Below are positions 15,987-25,468 of a stretch of 53,698 nt of DNA, one piece after another. The stretch is from positions 1-53,698 of the forward strand of contig NZ_MIJF01000004.1 in the NCBI RefSeq assembly GCF_001730235.1, read 5' to 3'. Source of the stretch: Vulcanibacillus modesticaldus. Lineage in GTDB: Bacteria; Bacillota; Bacilli; Tepidibacillales; Tepidibacillaceae. The notes beneath the pieces were generated by a model. It was given only the letters and a program-made list of their open reading frames with translations, had not been told where the DNA came from and ran no database searches. The position numbers and the translations under genes are program-made. The stretch's first letter is position 1, and the number at the start of each line of letters is the position of its first letter.

Positions 15987-17063
15987 CTATGTCCTAAAAT
16001 TACTCTCACTGATTAGAAAAATCTTATCCATTGGAAAGTGCAGATAATATGTCTGCCCTTTTTTTTTCATAATTTTATCGTATTGATTCTTCATCACGTT
16101 AACATGAAAAATATGTCCTTCACATTTAACAATTAGAGTATCAGTAAAAGCTCCTTCCATTGAATCTATAATTTCGCAAGTGTAAGAATTATTGGTTGTT
16201 TTTTCACTGCTTATAGATAAATTATGTGGATGAATACCGGCTATCAATCGAGGTGAAGAAAAGTTGTTGTAATTTTTCACTTCTAATTTAAGAGATCCTG
16301 AACTGATAACGTATTTTTCACTATCGCTATCAATAAGATTAACATCTAAAATATTTTTACAACCAGTTAATCTTGCAGTAACTAAAGAAGTAGGGTGATA
16401 AATTACTTCTTTTTTATCTGCTAGTTGAATTGTTTTACCATCGGATAAGATCAGAATCTGATCTGCCAAGCGATAGGCTTCCTCAATATTATGAGTTACA
16501 AACAAGACAATTCCTGAAAAATTATTTTTGATAATTTCCAAAAGCTCCTGTTCAAGTAAATGTTTTATGTGGCTATCTAGAGCAGAAAAAGGCTCATCTA
16601 ATAATAAAATCTCTGGTTCAGTAATAAGTGTCCGTGCTAGTGCTACACGTTGTTGCTGGCCGCCAGAAAGTTGCGAAGGATAATAATTAGCATAATTAGA
16701 CAATTTCATTTTATTAAGCATGTTATTAACAAGGACTTGTCTTTGATTTTTCTTAAGATGACGTATACCAAAAGCTATATTTTCCGCAACGTTTAGATGA
16801 GGAAAGAGGGCATAATTTTGAAACATATAACCTATTTTTCTCAATCTCGTTGGAATATTAATCTTTTCATGTGAATTAAAAAGGGTTCTGCTGTTTAATG
16901 AAATATGACCCGAATCAGGCGTAATTAATCCGGCAATACATTGTAGGGTTAAACTTTTACCACTTCCTGATGGGCCAAGGATTCCAAGAATGCCATTATT
17001 GAATTTAAATGAAATATCCAGAAGAAAATCATCTACCTGTTTTTTGCAAGAAACGTCTAGCAT
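15987..17063 (-). CDS. modC: Molybdate ABC transporter ATP-binding protein
   Basis: The ATPase that powers molybdate import. Walker A GPSGSGKS is near residue 31, the signature LSGGQQQRVALARTL is in the middle, and Walker B EILLLDEPFSALD follows. A C-terminal extension of about 120 residues fits the TOBE molybdate-binding domain of ModC. 358 residues, normal length. It is the last gene of modABC on the minus strand and begins directly after the modB stop. The 16-base gap to the convergent merA shows no obvious terminator. Confidence 0.9.
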   Translation of the reverse strand: MLDVSCKKQVDDFLLDISFKFNNGILGILGPSGSGKSLTLQCIAGLITPDSGHISLNSRTLFNSHEKINIPTRLRKIGYMFQNYALFPHLNVAENIAFGIRHLKKNQRQVLVNNMLNKMKLSNYANYYPSQLSGGQQQRVALARTLITEPEILLLDEPFSALDSHIKHLLEQELLEIIKNNFSGIVLFVTHNIEEAYRLADQILILSDGKTIQLADKKEVIYHPTSLVTARLTGCKNILDVNLIDSDSEKYVISSGSLKLEVKNYNNFSSPRLIAGIHPHNLSISSEKTTNNSYTCEIIDSMEGAFTDTLIVKCEGHIFHVNVMKNQYDKIMKKKGQTYYLHFPMDKIFLISESNFRT

Positions 17064-17741
17064 TTACAATCGTCCTTTGATTATTTTTTTTTCTAAGCGA
17101 TTGATTATAAATAAAACTGTAATTGAAATAAGAGTCATAATCAAAACCAGTAAATTGGCTAATTCTCGATTTCCAGAAATCAAAGCATCGTAAATGGCTA
17201 TCGGCATTGTTGTTGTTCTATAGGGTATATTACCAGCAACCATTAAAGTAGTACCAAAGTCTCCTAGAGAGCGGGAAAAACTAAGAGCAATACCCGATAC
17301 AATCCCCCTCCAAGATATTGGAATCATGATTTTAAAAAAAATATTTATTTCGGTCCTGCCAAGCACTCTTGCAGCATTTAATATATCTGGATTAATATCC
17401 AAGAATGCTGCACGAGTAGTTTTAATCATAAATGGTATTGATACAATCATTGCAGCAATAATAGCTCCAGTTGGGGTAAAAACAATCATTATATTAAATT
17501 TTCTTTCTAGGAATTGACCAATAAAACTTTGCCTACCTAATAAAACCAATAAATAATAACCTAAAACCGTTGGCGGTAAGACTACGGGGAGTGTGACTAA
17601 TGTGTCAATAAAATCAACTATTTTTCCTTTTGATTTACTCAAATAATAAGCAATTGGTAACCCAATTATCATACTAAGTAAAGTTGCCGTAAAGGCAACT
17701 CTTAATGAGAGATATAATGGAAATAGATTTAAATCACCCAT
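17064..17741 (-). CDS. modB: Molybdate ABC transporter permease
   Basis: The membrane channel of the molybdate importer. About five transmembrane helices, and the permease-ATPase contact loop ARVLGRTEINIFFKIMIP followed by SRSLGDFGTTLMVAGNIPYRT, which is characteristic of ModB. 225 residues. It lies between modA (2-base gap) and modC (no gap) in one operon. Confidence 0.92.
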   Translation of the reverse strand: MGDLNLFPLYLSLRVAFTATLLSMIIGLPIAYYLSKSKGKIVDFIDTLVTLPVVLPPTVLGYYLLVLLGRQSFIGQFLERKFNIMIVFTPTGAIIAAMIVSIPFMIKTTRAAFLDINPDILNAARVLGRTEINIFFKIMIPISWRGIVSGIALSFSRSLGDFGTTLMVAGNIPYRTTTMPIAIYDALISGNRELANLLVLIMTLISITVLFIINRLEKKIIKGRL

Positions 17742-17743
17742 TT

Positions 17744-18547
17744 TTAATTATCCTCCGGATGAATGAAACCGTATTTTTTCATTATTTCTTGACCTTCTTT
17801 GCTATTTATATAGTTAATAAAAGAACGGGATAGATCTTCATGTTTGCTGCCTTTAATCACAGCAATTGCCTGTTTAATCGGTGTATGCAATTTATCGTCT
17901 ATCAATTGAAAATTGATTTTTTCATCATTTGAAATGGATAGTGCAATGATTCCAGCGTCAGCATTACCGGTTTCAATTAACATTAAGGTATCAGAGATAT
18001 TTTTACCATATACCAGCTTCTCATTAATTTTTTCCCAAAGACCTGCTGATTCAAGTGCTTGTTTTGCTGCTAAACCGTAAGGAGCGTGTTTAGGGTTAGC
18101 AATAGCTATTTTTTTGATTTCTGGTTTTAGGAGATCGTTTAAATTATTGATCTTGATTGGATTCGTTTTTAGCATTGCTAATCCTATGCGACCAATTCCG
18201 TAAACCCGCTGAGTATCATCTATGATCAGATTTTTATCTTTTAAATAATCAATATAAGCAATATTTGCTGCTGCAAATATATCAAAAGGAGCACCATTTT
18301 CTATTTGATCGGTTAATTGTCCTGTAGAACCAAAAGAAAATATTATCTTGCTGTTAGTTGCTTTTTCGAATGATCTTCCTATTTCTGTAAATGCAAGTTT
18401 TAAATCTGAGGCGGCTGCAATTGTAAGTTCCGGCATATTTTTTGTGCTATCAGATGACAATCTAGCATTATTAACATTATTACATCCAGAAAATATAACT
18501 GATAATAAAGAAAAAAGTATTATTACAAAATAAGCAACTCGGTTCAT
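17744..18547 (-). CDS. modA: Molybdate-binding lipoprotein
   Basis: Extracellular molybdate/tungstate-binding protein. Signal peptide with lipobox IFSGC (Cys22), then the ModA fold with AAASDLKLAFTEIGRSFE, FSFGSTGQLTDQIENGAPFDIFAAA and AIANPKHAPYGLAAKQALE, which include the Ser and backbone contacts to the oxyanion. 267 residues. It is the first gene of modABC, read leftwards. No Moco riboswitch or certain ModE site was recognised in the roughly 150 bases before its start. Confidence 0.93.
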   Translation of the reverse strand: MNRVAYFVIILFSLLSVIFSGCNNVNNARLSSDSTKNMPELTIAAASDLKLAFTEIGRSFEKATNSKIIFSFGSTGQLTDQIENGAPFDIFAAANIAYIDYLKDKNLIIDDTQRVYGIGRIGLAMLKTNPIKINNLNDLLKPEIKKIAIANPKHAPYGLAAKQALESAGLWEKINEKLVYGKNISDTLMLIETGNADAGIIALSISNDEKINFQLIDDKLHTPIKQAIAVIKGSKHEDLSRSFINYINSKEGQEIMKKYGFIHPEDN

Positions 18548-18702
18548 TTATAACTTCTCCTGCTAAATATAATTAGTTATAGTCGGTAGTAAATCAAACT
18601 TATTACTACTCATTAGTAGAGCCATAGATTGATACAATTTATTATAACATTTGTCATTAAAGCATTAAAGGTAATGGTTATAGAGTAATATTCTAATAAT
18701 AC

Positions 18703-18750
18703 AAAAACACTGATAATGTTTTGCATCTGCATTTCATTATCAGTGTTTTT
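18703..18750 (-). terminator. Terminator of the methyltransferase/S9 peptidase unit
   Basis: A 16-bp inverted repeat, 18703-18718 with 18735-18750 (core AACACTGATAATG). It is flanked by A runs on one side and T runs on the other, so it can work on both strands. It ends the minus-strand unit that starts at 21160. Confidence 0.8.
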
Positions 18751-18753
18751 TTA

Positions 18754-19323
18754 CTATTTTTCTGCTACGATTGCATAGTAATCTGTTCCGATATCAAATT
18801 GCTCTATTATCTTATATCCAGTTTGGACTAGAAGTTCCCTAACTTCATTCTTATCCAATCTATCTTCTACAGGTGGTCCATAGGAAGATTGTTTTTTCTC
18901 CCAATCAATAATTGCTATTTTTCCTTCACTTTTGAGTATTCTTTTTATTTCGTTTAAGTAGTAAACTGCATCATCAACTTCATGGAGAACAGTACTTAAT
19001 AAGACGTAAGTGATAGTTTCATCATCTAACTTCAGGTCATCTTCAGCTACCTTAATGATCTCAACATTATTAATATCATTTGTTTCTATACCTTCGATTA
19101 CCTCATCTAGCATTTGTTGAGAAATATCTAAAGCATATACTTTACCATCTTCGCCAACGATTTTTGAAGCGGGAAAGGTAAAATAACCAAATCCACAGCC
19201 AACATCAGCCATTATGTCTCCCTTACGTAAATGTAGCTTACGTAATGTTTCTTCTGGTGGTAATATTTTCTTTCGCTCTTTTATACGTTGTTTCATCTTT
19301 TGAGGGTCAAATTTATGCTTCAT
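18754..19323 (-). CDS. Class I SAM-dependent methyltransferase, substrate unknown
   Basis: A small soluble methyltransferase. The SAM-binding motif I is DVGCGFGYFTFPAS near residue 40. The acidic end of strand 2 is ALDIS, and motif IV LLSTVLHEVDD is near 109. 189 residues. Fold assignment is secure, but the substrate cannot be told from sequence. It resembles UbiE/Methyltransf_11 types, though no menaquinone genes are adjacent. It lies 49 bases downstream of the S9 peptidase gene and shares its terminator. Confidence 0.8.
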   Translation of the reverse strand: MKHKFDPQKMKQRIKERKKILPPEETLRKLHLRKGDIMADVGCGFGYFTFPASKIVGEDGKVYALDISQQMLDEVIEGIETNDINNVEIIKVAEDDLKLDDETITYVLLSTVLHEVDDAVYYLNEIKRILKSEGKIAIIDWEKKQSSYGPPVEDRLDKNEVRELLVQTGYKIIEQFDIGTDYYAIVAEK

Positions 19324-19372
19324 ACTTAAAATTCCTGCCTTTCTATTTAAAAAGTTTTATGAGTTTCGGTTC

Positions 19373-21160
19373 TTATTTATGACGCTCTAAAAAATCGAGA
19401 ATTAGGCGGTAAGTTTTATACTCATTTTCCTTTTTAGAGAAGCCGTGTCCCTCATCTTCTAAAACGAGGTATTCAACTTCAACGCCCTTTTTCTTTAAAG
19501 CAGCCACAATTTGATCAGATTCAGCTTTAACCACCCGTGGGTCATTGGCACCTTGGATAACTAGAAGTGGTTTTGTCATTTGGTCTAGATAAGTAATTGG
19601 TGAATCCTTTGTTAATCTCTCTTTATCTTCGACTGGATCACCTAGCCATTGTTTCATTATTGGTTTCCAATGTTCAGGTACAGAGTTAATAAAGGTAAAT
19701 AAATTACTTGGGCCAAAAATATCAATTGCTGCACGGAAGTATTCCGGATGTCTTCCTGCCAGAAGTAATGTCATATAGCCACCATAACTACCACCCATAA
19801 TAAAGAGTTTATCACGCTTTGAGATTTTATTTTCAAATAGCCATTCTATTCCCGCTATACAATCTAATCGAGGACCTTCTCCCCAATCTCCTTCAACAAG
19901 TTTGGTGAATGTAGCACCATAGCCAGTGCTTCCACGGAAGTTTGGTGCGAAAATGGTATAGCCCCTTCCAAGTAGAAATTGGAATAGACCGCGAAAAAAC
20001 TTGCGTTCAGCATGTTGGGGTCCTCCATGTGGCCAAAAGATAGTATATCCATTATCTATTTCTGGTTTTGCAGGGAATAACAATGCTTCGATTTCTAAAC
20101 CATCATAAGATTTATATTGGATAACTTTAGGTTCAACTAAATCTTCTTCAGGTATTCCGAGAACTTGATTATTTGTTAAAGCTTCCCAATCACTATTAAG
20201 TGTTTTTTTATAGATATTAAAGGTTTTTGTAGCGCTTCTACCTAACAAATACAAATTGCCACTCTCGGTAACTTCTAGTTGTTGTACATTATCTACAGGG
20301 ATTTCGAGTGTAGATAGCTTACCGTTATCAATATTATAGACGTGTATTTTATCCGTAACTCCTTTTTCTGTCACGATGTAAATATTATTAGATTGTTGAT
20401 GCCATTTTAACTCTCTAATATCCTCAGAATCTAATTTGATTATTGGTGTAAATGTTTTAGATTCAAGGTTAAATGTAGCAAGGTAGGAAAAATCTTCGCC
20501 ATAATTTGTAACTAGGTAAATCAGGGATTCGTCAACAAATAATATATCGGAAACGGTATGGGCCACTTCAGTACTTGGAGTGACACAAAAAACTTCTTCA
20601 CCTTTTTTGATGTAAGCTAGCATATGGGTGTTTGAGAACATTTTTATAAAGGCGAAACTTTGTTCTTTTGGACTTACTTTCAAAAGGTGATTAGTTGTTG
20701 ATTCTCCTTTGATTAGTAATTTATCTTCCTTTGTCTTAAGGTTATAGCAATGAATATTAAGAAAAGAAGGATTATCTTTAGTGGTCGTATAATAGATCCG
20801 TTCGCCGTTTTTTGAAAGATGATTGAAATAAAACTTTTCGTTGTCATCACCCGTAAGGATCGGATGTGGATTTCCGCCATTAATTGGTAGGGCGTAAATT
20901 TGAAAATTTTCATCTCCATCTTTATCAAAGCCTGTTAGAATGTATCTATTTTGGGGATCAATTTTTACAAAGTTACTATTTTGATCATTATAGGTTAGGG
21001 GATAAGGATAGGTATTAGGTAGATCCATCGCCCATAAATTGAATTTGCCGTTTAAGTTGCTACTAAATATTAATTTTTTTTCATCTTTGCTTATTGTAAA
21101 ATGAGAAATGACATAGGTACGAAAAAACTGCTCAACATCAGGTTTAGGAAAAGAAATCAT
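19373..21160 (-). CDS. S9 family acylaminoacyl-/oligopeptidase
   Basis: A prolyl-oligopeptidase-family serine peptidase that probably cleaves short peptides in the cytoplasm. The first 330 residues form a WD/beta-propeller-like domain of repeated strands. The C-terminal alpha/beta hydrolase domain holds the nucleophile in GGSYGGYM, the acid in GANDPRV and the histidine in DEGHGFSKKENE. 595 residues, no signal peptide. The start codon at 21160 lies behind AAAGGGG on the minus strand. Confidence 0.88.
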   Translation of the reverse strand: MISFPKPDVEQFFRTYVISHFTISKDEKKLIFSSNLNGKFNLWAMDLPNTYPYPLTYNDQNSNFVKIDPQNRYILTGFDKDGDENFQIYALPINGGNPHPILTGDDNEKFYFNHLSKNGERIYYTTTKDNPSFLNIHCYNLKTKEDKLLIKGESTTNHLLKVSPKEQSFAFIKMFSNTHMLAYIKKGEEVFCVTPSTEVAHTVSDILFVDESLIYLVTNYGEDFSYLATFNLESKTFTPIIKLDSEDIRELKWHQQSNNIYIVTEKGVTDKIHVYNIDNGKLSTLEIPVDNVQQLEVTESGNLYLLGRSATKTFNIYKKTLNSDWEALTNNQVLGIPEEDLVEPKVIQYKSYDGLEIEALLFPAKPEIDNGYTIFWPHGGPQHAERKFFRGLFQFLLGRGYTIFAPNFRGSTGYGATFTKLVEGDWGEGPRLDCIAGIEWLFENKISKRDKLFIMGGSYGGYMTLLLAGRHPEYFRAAIDIFGPSNLFTFINSVPEHWKPIMKQWLGDPVEDKERLTKDSPITYLDQMTKPLLVIQGANDPRVVKAESDQIVAALKKKGVEVEYLVLEDEGHGFSKKENEYKTYRLILDFLERHK

Positions 21161-21267
21161 GATATACCCCTTTCTAAAACAGTTTATTTTTTATAGTATT
21201 CTTCACAATAGTGTTAATTCCTGCCTATACATTTGAAGCCTGGTGGGAGTACACTTTTGAGTAGCAT

Positions 21268-21307
21268 TGATACTGTTTTTTCTTAGAAAATATAGTTATA
21301 ATAACTA
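21268..21307 (+). promoter_or_regulatory. Possible promoter with overlapping palindrome upstream of ppiB
   Basis: TTGATA (21268-21273), an 18-base spacer and TATAGT (21292-21297) resemble a promoter. A 15-base palindrome TAGTTAT-A-ATAACTA (21293-21307) overlaps the -10. A second -10-like TATAAT is at 21319. Which is used is unclear. Confidence 0.4.
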
Positions 21308-21362
21308 CAATAAATTGGTATAATGTGTTTATCTGTTCTAAGAATGAAAGGAGATAATATCT

Positions 21363-21902
21363 ATGAATATAAAACAGTATGCTAACCCACCAGAAATGCA
21401 AATCGATACAAGTAAGGAATATTTTGCGACTATTCATACTAATAAAGGAGATATTAAGATTAAGCTATTTGCTGATTCAGCCCCAAAGACTGTTAATAAT
21501 TTTGTTTTCTTAGCTAATGATGGTTTCTACGATAACGTTAAATTCCACAGGATAATCAAAACATTCATGATTCAGACCGGTGATCCTTTGGGTAATGGTA
21601 TGGGAGGACCTGGATATACTTTTGAAGATGAGCTTCCTCCCGCAAAAGAATATAAACCAGGAATTGTTGCTATGGCAAACGCAGGACCTAATACTAATGG
21701 CAGTCAATTTTTCATTTGTAGTGGATCAGACAGTGCTTATCTAAATCATCAACCGAATTATACGGTTTTCGGTGAAGTTGTTGAGGGTATGGAGACAGTA
21801 GACAATATCGCTAGTGTTCCGGTTGGCCCTTCCTTTGGTGGGGAAATGAGTAGCCCTAAAGAGGCTGTCTACATGAAAAATATTGAGATCGAAGTAAAAT
21901 AA
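21363..21902 (+). CDS. ppiB: Peptidyl-prolyl cis-trans isomerase, cyclophilin type
   Basis: A cytoplasmic cyclophilin that speeds proline isomerisation during protein folding. The cyclophilin core includes FHRIIKTFMIQTGDP with the catalytic Arg, and MANAGPNTNGSQFFI. 179 residues with a roughly 25-residue N-terminal extension and no export signal. The ATG follows AAAGGAGATA. Confidence 0.93.
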   Translation: MNIKQYANPPEMQIDTSKEYFATIHTNKGDIKIKLFADSAPKTVNNFVFLANDGFYDNVKFHRIIKTFMIQTGDPLGNGMGGPGYTFEDELPPAKEYKPGIVAMANAGPNTNGSQFFICSGSDSAYLNHQPNYTVFGEVVEGMETVDNIASVPVGPSFGGEMSSPKEAVYMKNIEIEVK

Positions 21903-21926
21903 TAGTCAGGTATTGGGGGGAATTAT

Positions 21927-22295
21927 ATGTCCTTATCTGATGAGTTAAATTCAATTGCTCCTATTAAATTTCAAGGATTTGAAGATGAAGAATTAAAACA
22001 ACGGATTATTGATGAATTAATGGAAGTGAACGATCCAGAGTTAAATGTAGACATTATTAACTTAGGGTTAGTTTATGAAATTAAAATGGATGAGGAAAAG
22101 AATATAGAGGTAATAATGACTTTAACAGCTATGGGATGTCCTTTAGCTGGTACTATAAAGGATCAAGTTGAAGAAGCGTTAAGAAAAATACCAACGATAA
22201 ATAGAGTTAGGGTTGAACTTGTATGGAATCCTCCTTGGAACAAAAGTCGTGTATCTAAATTAGCAGCACTTGGACTAGGAATCAAATTGGATTAA
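21927..22295 (+). CDS. MIP18/DUF59 family protein, SufT-like
   Basis: A small protein of the MIP18 family, members of which help mature Fe-S proteins. The DUF59 hallmark DELMEVNDPELNVDIINLGLVYEI begins near residue 30, and the conserved cysteine is in TAMGCPLAGT. 122 residues. It lies 24 bases after ppiB and may be co-transcribed. Bacillus has a similar gene, yitW. The Fe-S role is inferred from the family. Confidence 0.82.
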   Translation: MSLSDELNSIAPIKFQGFEDEELKQRIIDELMEVNDPELNVDIINLGLVYEIKMDEEKNIEVIMTLTAMGCPLAGTIKDQVEEALRKIPTINRVRVELVWNPPWNKSRVSKLAALGLGIKLD

Positions 22296-22310
22296 TAGGC
22301 ATAAGCTTTA

Positions 22311-22339
22311 TTGACAATAGGTATATTTTTTGGTACTTT
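22311..22339 (+). promoter_or_regulatory. Promoter of the TerC riboswitch transcript
   Basis: TTGACA (22311-22316), a 17-base spacer and TACTTT (22334-22339). The riboswitch starts about 8 bases later. Confidence 0.6.
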
Positions 22340-22344
22340 AGGGT

Positions 22345-22463
22345 TAAAGGGGAGTAGCTATTAAGCGACAAAGTCGTCATTCACAGGAAGAATTTCCTCG
22401 GCTTTGTTGGCAACCATAAAAAGTTGTTAGCAAGACCTTTATCGAAAGATAAGGGTCTTTTTC
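22345..22463 (+). promoter_or_regulatory. yybP-ykoY: yybP-ykoY manganese riboswitch with terminator
   Basis: The conserved motifs GGGGAGTAGCT (22349), GTCGTCA, TTGGCAACC (22417) and TTGTTAGCAAGACC (22424-22437) match the Mn2+-sensing aptamer. The expression platform is a terminator, GACCTTTATC/GATAAGGGTC (22434-22443 with 22448-22457) around GAAA with a following T run. Its 5' arm overlaps the aptamer's closing strand, so Mn2+ binding should favour readthrough into terC. Confidence 0.92.
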
Positions 22464-22510
22464 ATTTTTTTATCCTTTTAGGTAATTATAATTATGGAGG
22501 TGTTATACAG

Positions 22511-23194
22511 ATGGATGTATTAGACATACAATTTTTGAGCAGCTTGTTGAGTATTATTATGATTGATATTGTTCTTGGAGGAGATAATGCAATTTTAATA
22601 GCACTAGCCACAAGGAGATTACCTAATAATCAGAGAAAGAAAGCTATCTTTTGGGGAGTAGTTGGTGCTATTGGTGTCAGGGCAGCTTTAACCGCGGTAG
22701 CAGTTTATATTTTAAAGATTCCATTATTAAAATTCGTTGGTGGATTATTACTCATTTGGATTGCTTTTAAGTTACTTGTTAATGATGAAGAAGAAGATAA
22801 TGTTGAATCTGGAAAAAATTTAGGAGAAGCTATTAAGACAATTATTATAGCTGATTTGTTAATGGGGATAGACAATGTTTTAGCTGTAGCAGGGGCGGCA
22901 CATGGAAGTCCGCTATTAGTTGTCTTAGGATTACTAATTAGTGTTCCGATTATAGTATGGGGAAGTAGCATAATACTTCACTTTATCGACAGATTCCCAG
23001 TTATTATATATATTGGTGCGGCTGTTATTGCATGGACTGCCGGTAGTATGATGGTTGAAGATATTATCATCCATGAGAAGGTAATTAGAATACTGCCTGA
23101 ATTGGGATTGATAGTTCCTGTTGTGGTTACAGGTTTAGTATTGATTATTGGGTATTGGATGAGAAAGAAAACTACTACATATAATCGGATATAA
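22511..23194 (+). CDS. TerC family membrane protein, probable manganese exporter
   Basis: An integral membrane protein of the TerC family (Bacillus YkoY/YceF/YjbE type). Such proteins export or deliver Mn2+, for example to secreted enzymes. About seven helices. The acidic membrane motifs GGDNAILIALATR and LLMGIDNVLAVAGAAHG are the family signature. The start is the ATG at 22511 behind ATGGAGGTG, and reading further upstream would run into the riboswitch terminator. 227 residues. The manganese riboswitch directly upstream supports the metal assignment. Confidence 0.9.
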   Translation: MDVLDIQFLSSLLSIIMIDIVLGGDNAILIALATRRLPNNQRKKAIFWGVVGAIGVRAALTAVAVYILKIPLLKFVGGLLLIWIAFKLLVNDEEEDNVESGKNLGEAIKTIIIADLLMGIDNVLAVAGAAHGSPLLVVLGLLISVPIIVWGSSIILHFIDRFPVIIYIGAAVIAWTAGSMMVEDIIIHEKVIRILPELGLIVPVVVTGLVLIIGYWMRKKTTTYNRI

Positions 23195-23236
23195 AATAAA
23201 TTTAAAGATATAGAATATAAATTATCGGTTAAGAAT

Positions 23237-23261
23237 GGGCTGTTAGATAACAGTCCTTTTC
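23237..23261 (+). terminator. Terminator after terC
   Basis: An 8-bp stem GGGCTGTT/AACAGTCC around AGAT with a T run. Confidence 0.8.
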
Positions 23262-23409
23262 TTTGTTTATATTCCCAAAAGCCGAATTTACACAAAACAC
23301 AACTTACACCATCTCTGTTCTTTTGTTGCAAGAAATTGATAATTGCGAATTGCCTTGAAAAGGTGGGTTAAAACAGATATCATATGAAAAAAATGCTTAT
23401 GGAGAGATA

Positions 23410-23781
23410 ATGATGATTTATGGTATTGGTATAGATGTCGTTAGGATAAAACGGATCGAAGAGATTTTAATTAGAAATGAAGAACATTTTCTCAAGAAGA
23501 TATTAACAGAAAAAGAAAGACAATTATATCCTAAGGAGCGAATGAAAAGAGCAGAGTTTGTTGCCGGACGATTCGCAGGGAAAGAAGCGGTGGCAAAAGC
23601 TCTAGGAACTGGAATTGGTAGTAAGCTTAAGTGGAAGGATATTGAGATAGGGCGTTTAGCTTCAGGACAACCAATTGTTAAACTGAATGATGATAAATTA
23701 GTTGGTGATTTTACGATTCACATAAGTATTTCTCATACAGATGATTTGGCTATGGCAAAAGTTATTATTGAACAAAAGTAG
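23410..23781 (+). CDS. acpS: Holo-[acyl-carrier-protein] synthase
   Basis: AcpS transfers 4'-phosphopantetheine from CoA to apo-ACP in fatty acid synthesis. The Mg-binding motif is GIGIDVVRIKRIE at the N-terminus, and the catalytic helix FAGKEAVAKALGTGIG lies near residue 55. About 123 residues. Two ATGs in tandem (23410 and 23413) follow TGGAGAG, and either may start. It precedes nnr as in Bacillus. Confidence 0.95.
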   Translation: MMIYGIGIDVVRIKRIEEILIRNEEHFLKKILTEKERQLYPKERMKRAEFVAGRFAGKEAVAKALGTGIGSKLKWKDIEIGRLASGQPIVKLNDDKLVGDFTIHISISHTDDLAMAKVIIEQK

Positions 23782-23842
23782 ACAATTTGCATATCTGTCC
23801 ACTTTCGGACATACATATATAACGCGGTGAGGAGGAGGAAAT

Positions 23843-25399
23843 GTGTATTTAGTAACTGCAAAAGAAATGCGTGAAATTGACCGACAAACCATAGAAGGGA
23901 TTGGTATTCCAGATGTTGTACTGATGGAAAATGCAGGTGCTAAAGTGGCCCAAATGCTTATGGAGAGAATCGGGAAACGTAATCAGACAAAAATTATTGT
24001 ACTTGCTGGCCATGGTAATAATGGGGGAGATGGATTTGTTGTTGCAAGGCATTTGAATAATAGTGGATTTGCTGTTGAAACATGGCTCATTGGTAGTCTT
24101 ACCAAATGTTCTGAGGAAAGTTTGGTAAACTATCGCGCTTTAATTAATTTAGGGCACAAGGTAAAAATTTGGGATATTAATATGGATCGTGAATTGAAAG
24201 ATAGTATTAGTAGTGCAGATGTTATTATAGACGCTTTGTTGGGTACCGGAATCAAAGGTGAATTAAGGGAGCCATTTAAAAATATTATTCAATTTGCAAA
24301 TCGACAGGATGCTTATCGAGTAGCAGTAGACATCCCTACCGGTGTTAATAGTGATACTGGTCAAGTGGTAGATATCGCCTTTAAAGCAGCTTTGACCATA
24401 ACTTTCGCTTTACCTAAGCTTGGCCAGCTATTGTATCCAGGTGTAGAATATGTTGGTGAATTATTGATAGTAGATATTTCAATTCCCCCAAAAGTAGTTG
24501 AGAATTTTAAGCTAAAAAAGAGAATGATAACACCCGGCATGATCAAGGAAATTCTACCGATTCGCACTGAGTATAGTCATAAAGGAACGTATGGTCATGC
24601 TCTATTAATCGGGGGGTCTAAGGATATGCCTGGGGCTCCAACTTTAGCTGCTTTAGCTGCAATGCGTTCTGGAGCAGGACTGACCACTGTTGTTGTTCCA
24701 GCCTCAATTCATTCTATGGTGTTTGGTCGAGTACCTGAGGCTATTTGTATGGGTCTACCTGAAGAATCGACAGGACATTTTTCGCTAAAAAGTATTGAGC
24801 AATTAAATTTAGATGACAAAAAATTTACCGCCTTAGGAGTTGGACCAGGGGTTGGTACCTGGGATAGAGGTGTTGAGTGGTTGAAATTGCTCATCAAGTC
24901 TACTACTAAACCGATGGTGATTGATGCTGATGGATTAAACCTTCTATCCTTAGATTTAAGTTTATTGGGTGAAAGAAATGGAACTATAGTTCTTACACCT
25001 CATCCTGGTGAAATGGCGAGATTAATCAATAAAAATATTAAATACGTTGAAAAAAACCGCGTGGACGTGGCTTTGGAATTTGCTCAAGAACATGGCGTAT
25101 TTGTTGTCTTAAAGGGGTTTAATACAATTATCGCTACACCGGATGGAGAAATATATATTAATACAACAGGTGGTCCTGAACTAGCCAAAGGTGGTACTGG
25201 AGATGTTTTAACAGGAATGATTACCGGTTTTATAGCACAAAGGATTCCAGTTAAAGATGCTGTAATAATTGCTGTATATTTACATGGATTAGCTGGCGGT
25301 TTTGCTAGTTACCCTTCTAATTACAGTACCCTTGCAACAGAAGTTATCGACAAAATTGGAAAAGCTATTCACTATACAATGTCAAATCACGCAGATTAA
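23843..25399 (+). CDS. nnr: Bifunctional NAD(P)HX epimerase / ADP-dependent dehydratase
   Basis: Repairs hydrated NADH and NADPH. The N-terminal YjeF_N epimerase domain (about 1-215) has AGHGNNGGDGFVVARHL and the DALLGTG segment. The C-terminal ribokinase-like dehydratase domain (about 225-518) has the GGSKDMPGAPTLAALAA and GGPELAKGGTGDVLTGMI nucleotide motifs. 518 residues. The start is GTG at 23843 directly after GGAGGAGGAA. Confidence 0.94.
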   Translation: MYLVTAKEMREIDRQTIEGIGIPDVVLMENAGAKVAQMLMERIGKRNQTKIIVLAGHGNNGGDGFVVARHLNNSGFAVETWLIGSLTKCSEESLVNYRALINLGHKVKIWDINMDRELKDSISSADVIIDALLGTGIKGELREPFKNIIQFANRQDAYRVAVDIPTGVNSDTGQVVDIAFKAALTITFALPKLGQLLYPGVEYVGELLIVDISIPPKVVENFKLKKRMITPGMIKEILPIRTEYSHKGTYGHALLIGGSKDMPGAPTLAALAAMRSGAGLTTVVVPASIHSMVFGRVPEAICMGLPEESTGHFSLKSIEQLNLDDKKFTALGVGPGVGTWDRGVEWLKLLIKSTTKPMVIDADGLNLLSLDLSLLGERNGTIVLTPHPGEMARLINKNIKYVEKNRVDVALEFAQEHGVFVVLKGFNTIIATPDGEIYINTTGGPELAKGGTGDVLTGMITGFIAQRIPVKDAVIIAVYLHGLAGGFASYPSNYSTLATEVIDKIGKAIHYTMSNHAD

Positions 25400-25468
25400 T
25401 TACTGACACATTTCCCAGGAAATTGACAAGATTCTCGTTCTTGTCAAATTAAATAGGGGGATGATGGT

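Noticed and set aside
18548-18700. Moco riboswitch or ModE operator upstream of modA
   Set aside because: The gap is too short and lacks the conserved Moco motifs. No convincing ModE palindrome was seen.
23786-23830. Terminator between acpS and nnr
   Set aside because: TGTCC/GGACA can pair, but no T run follows and the nnr ribosome-binding site comes directly after.
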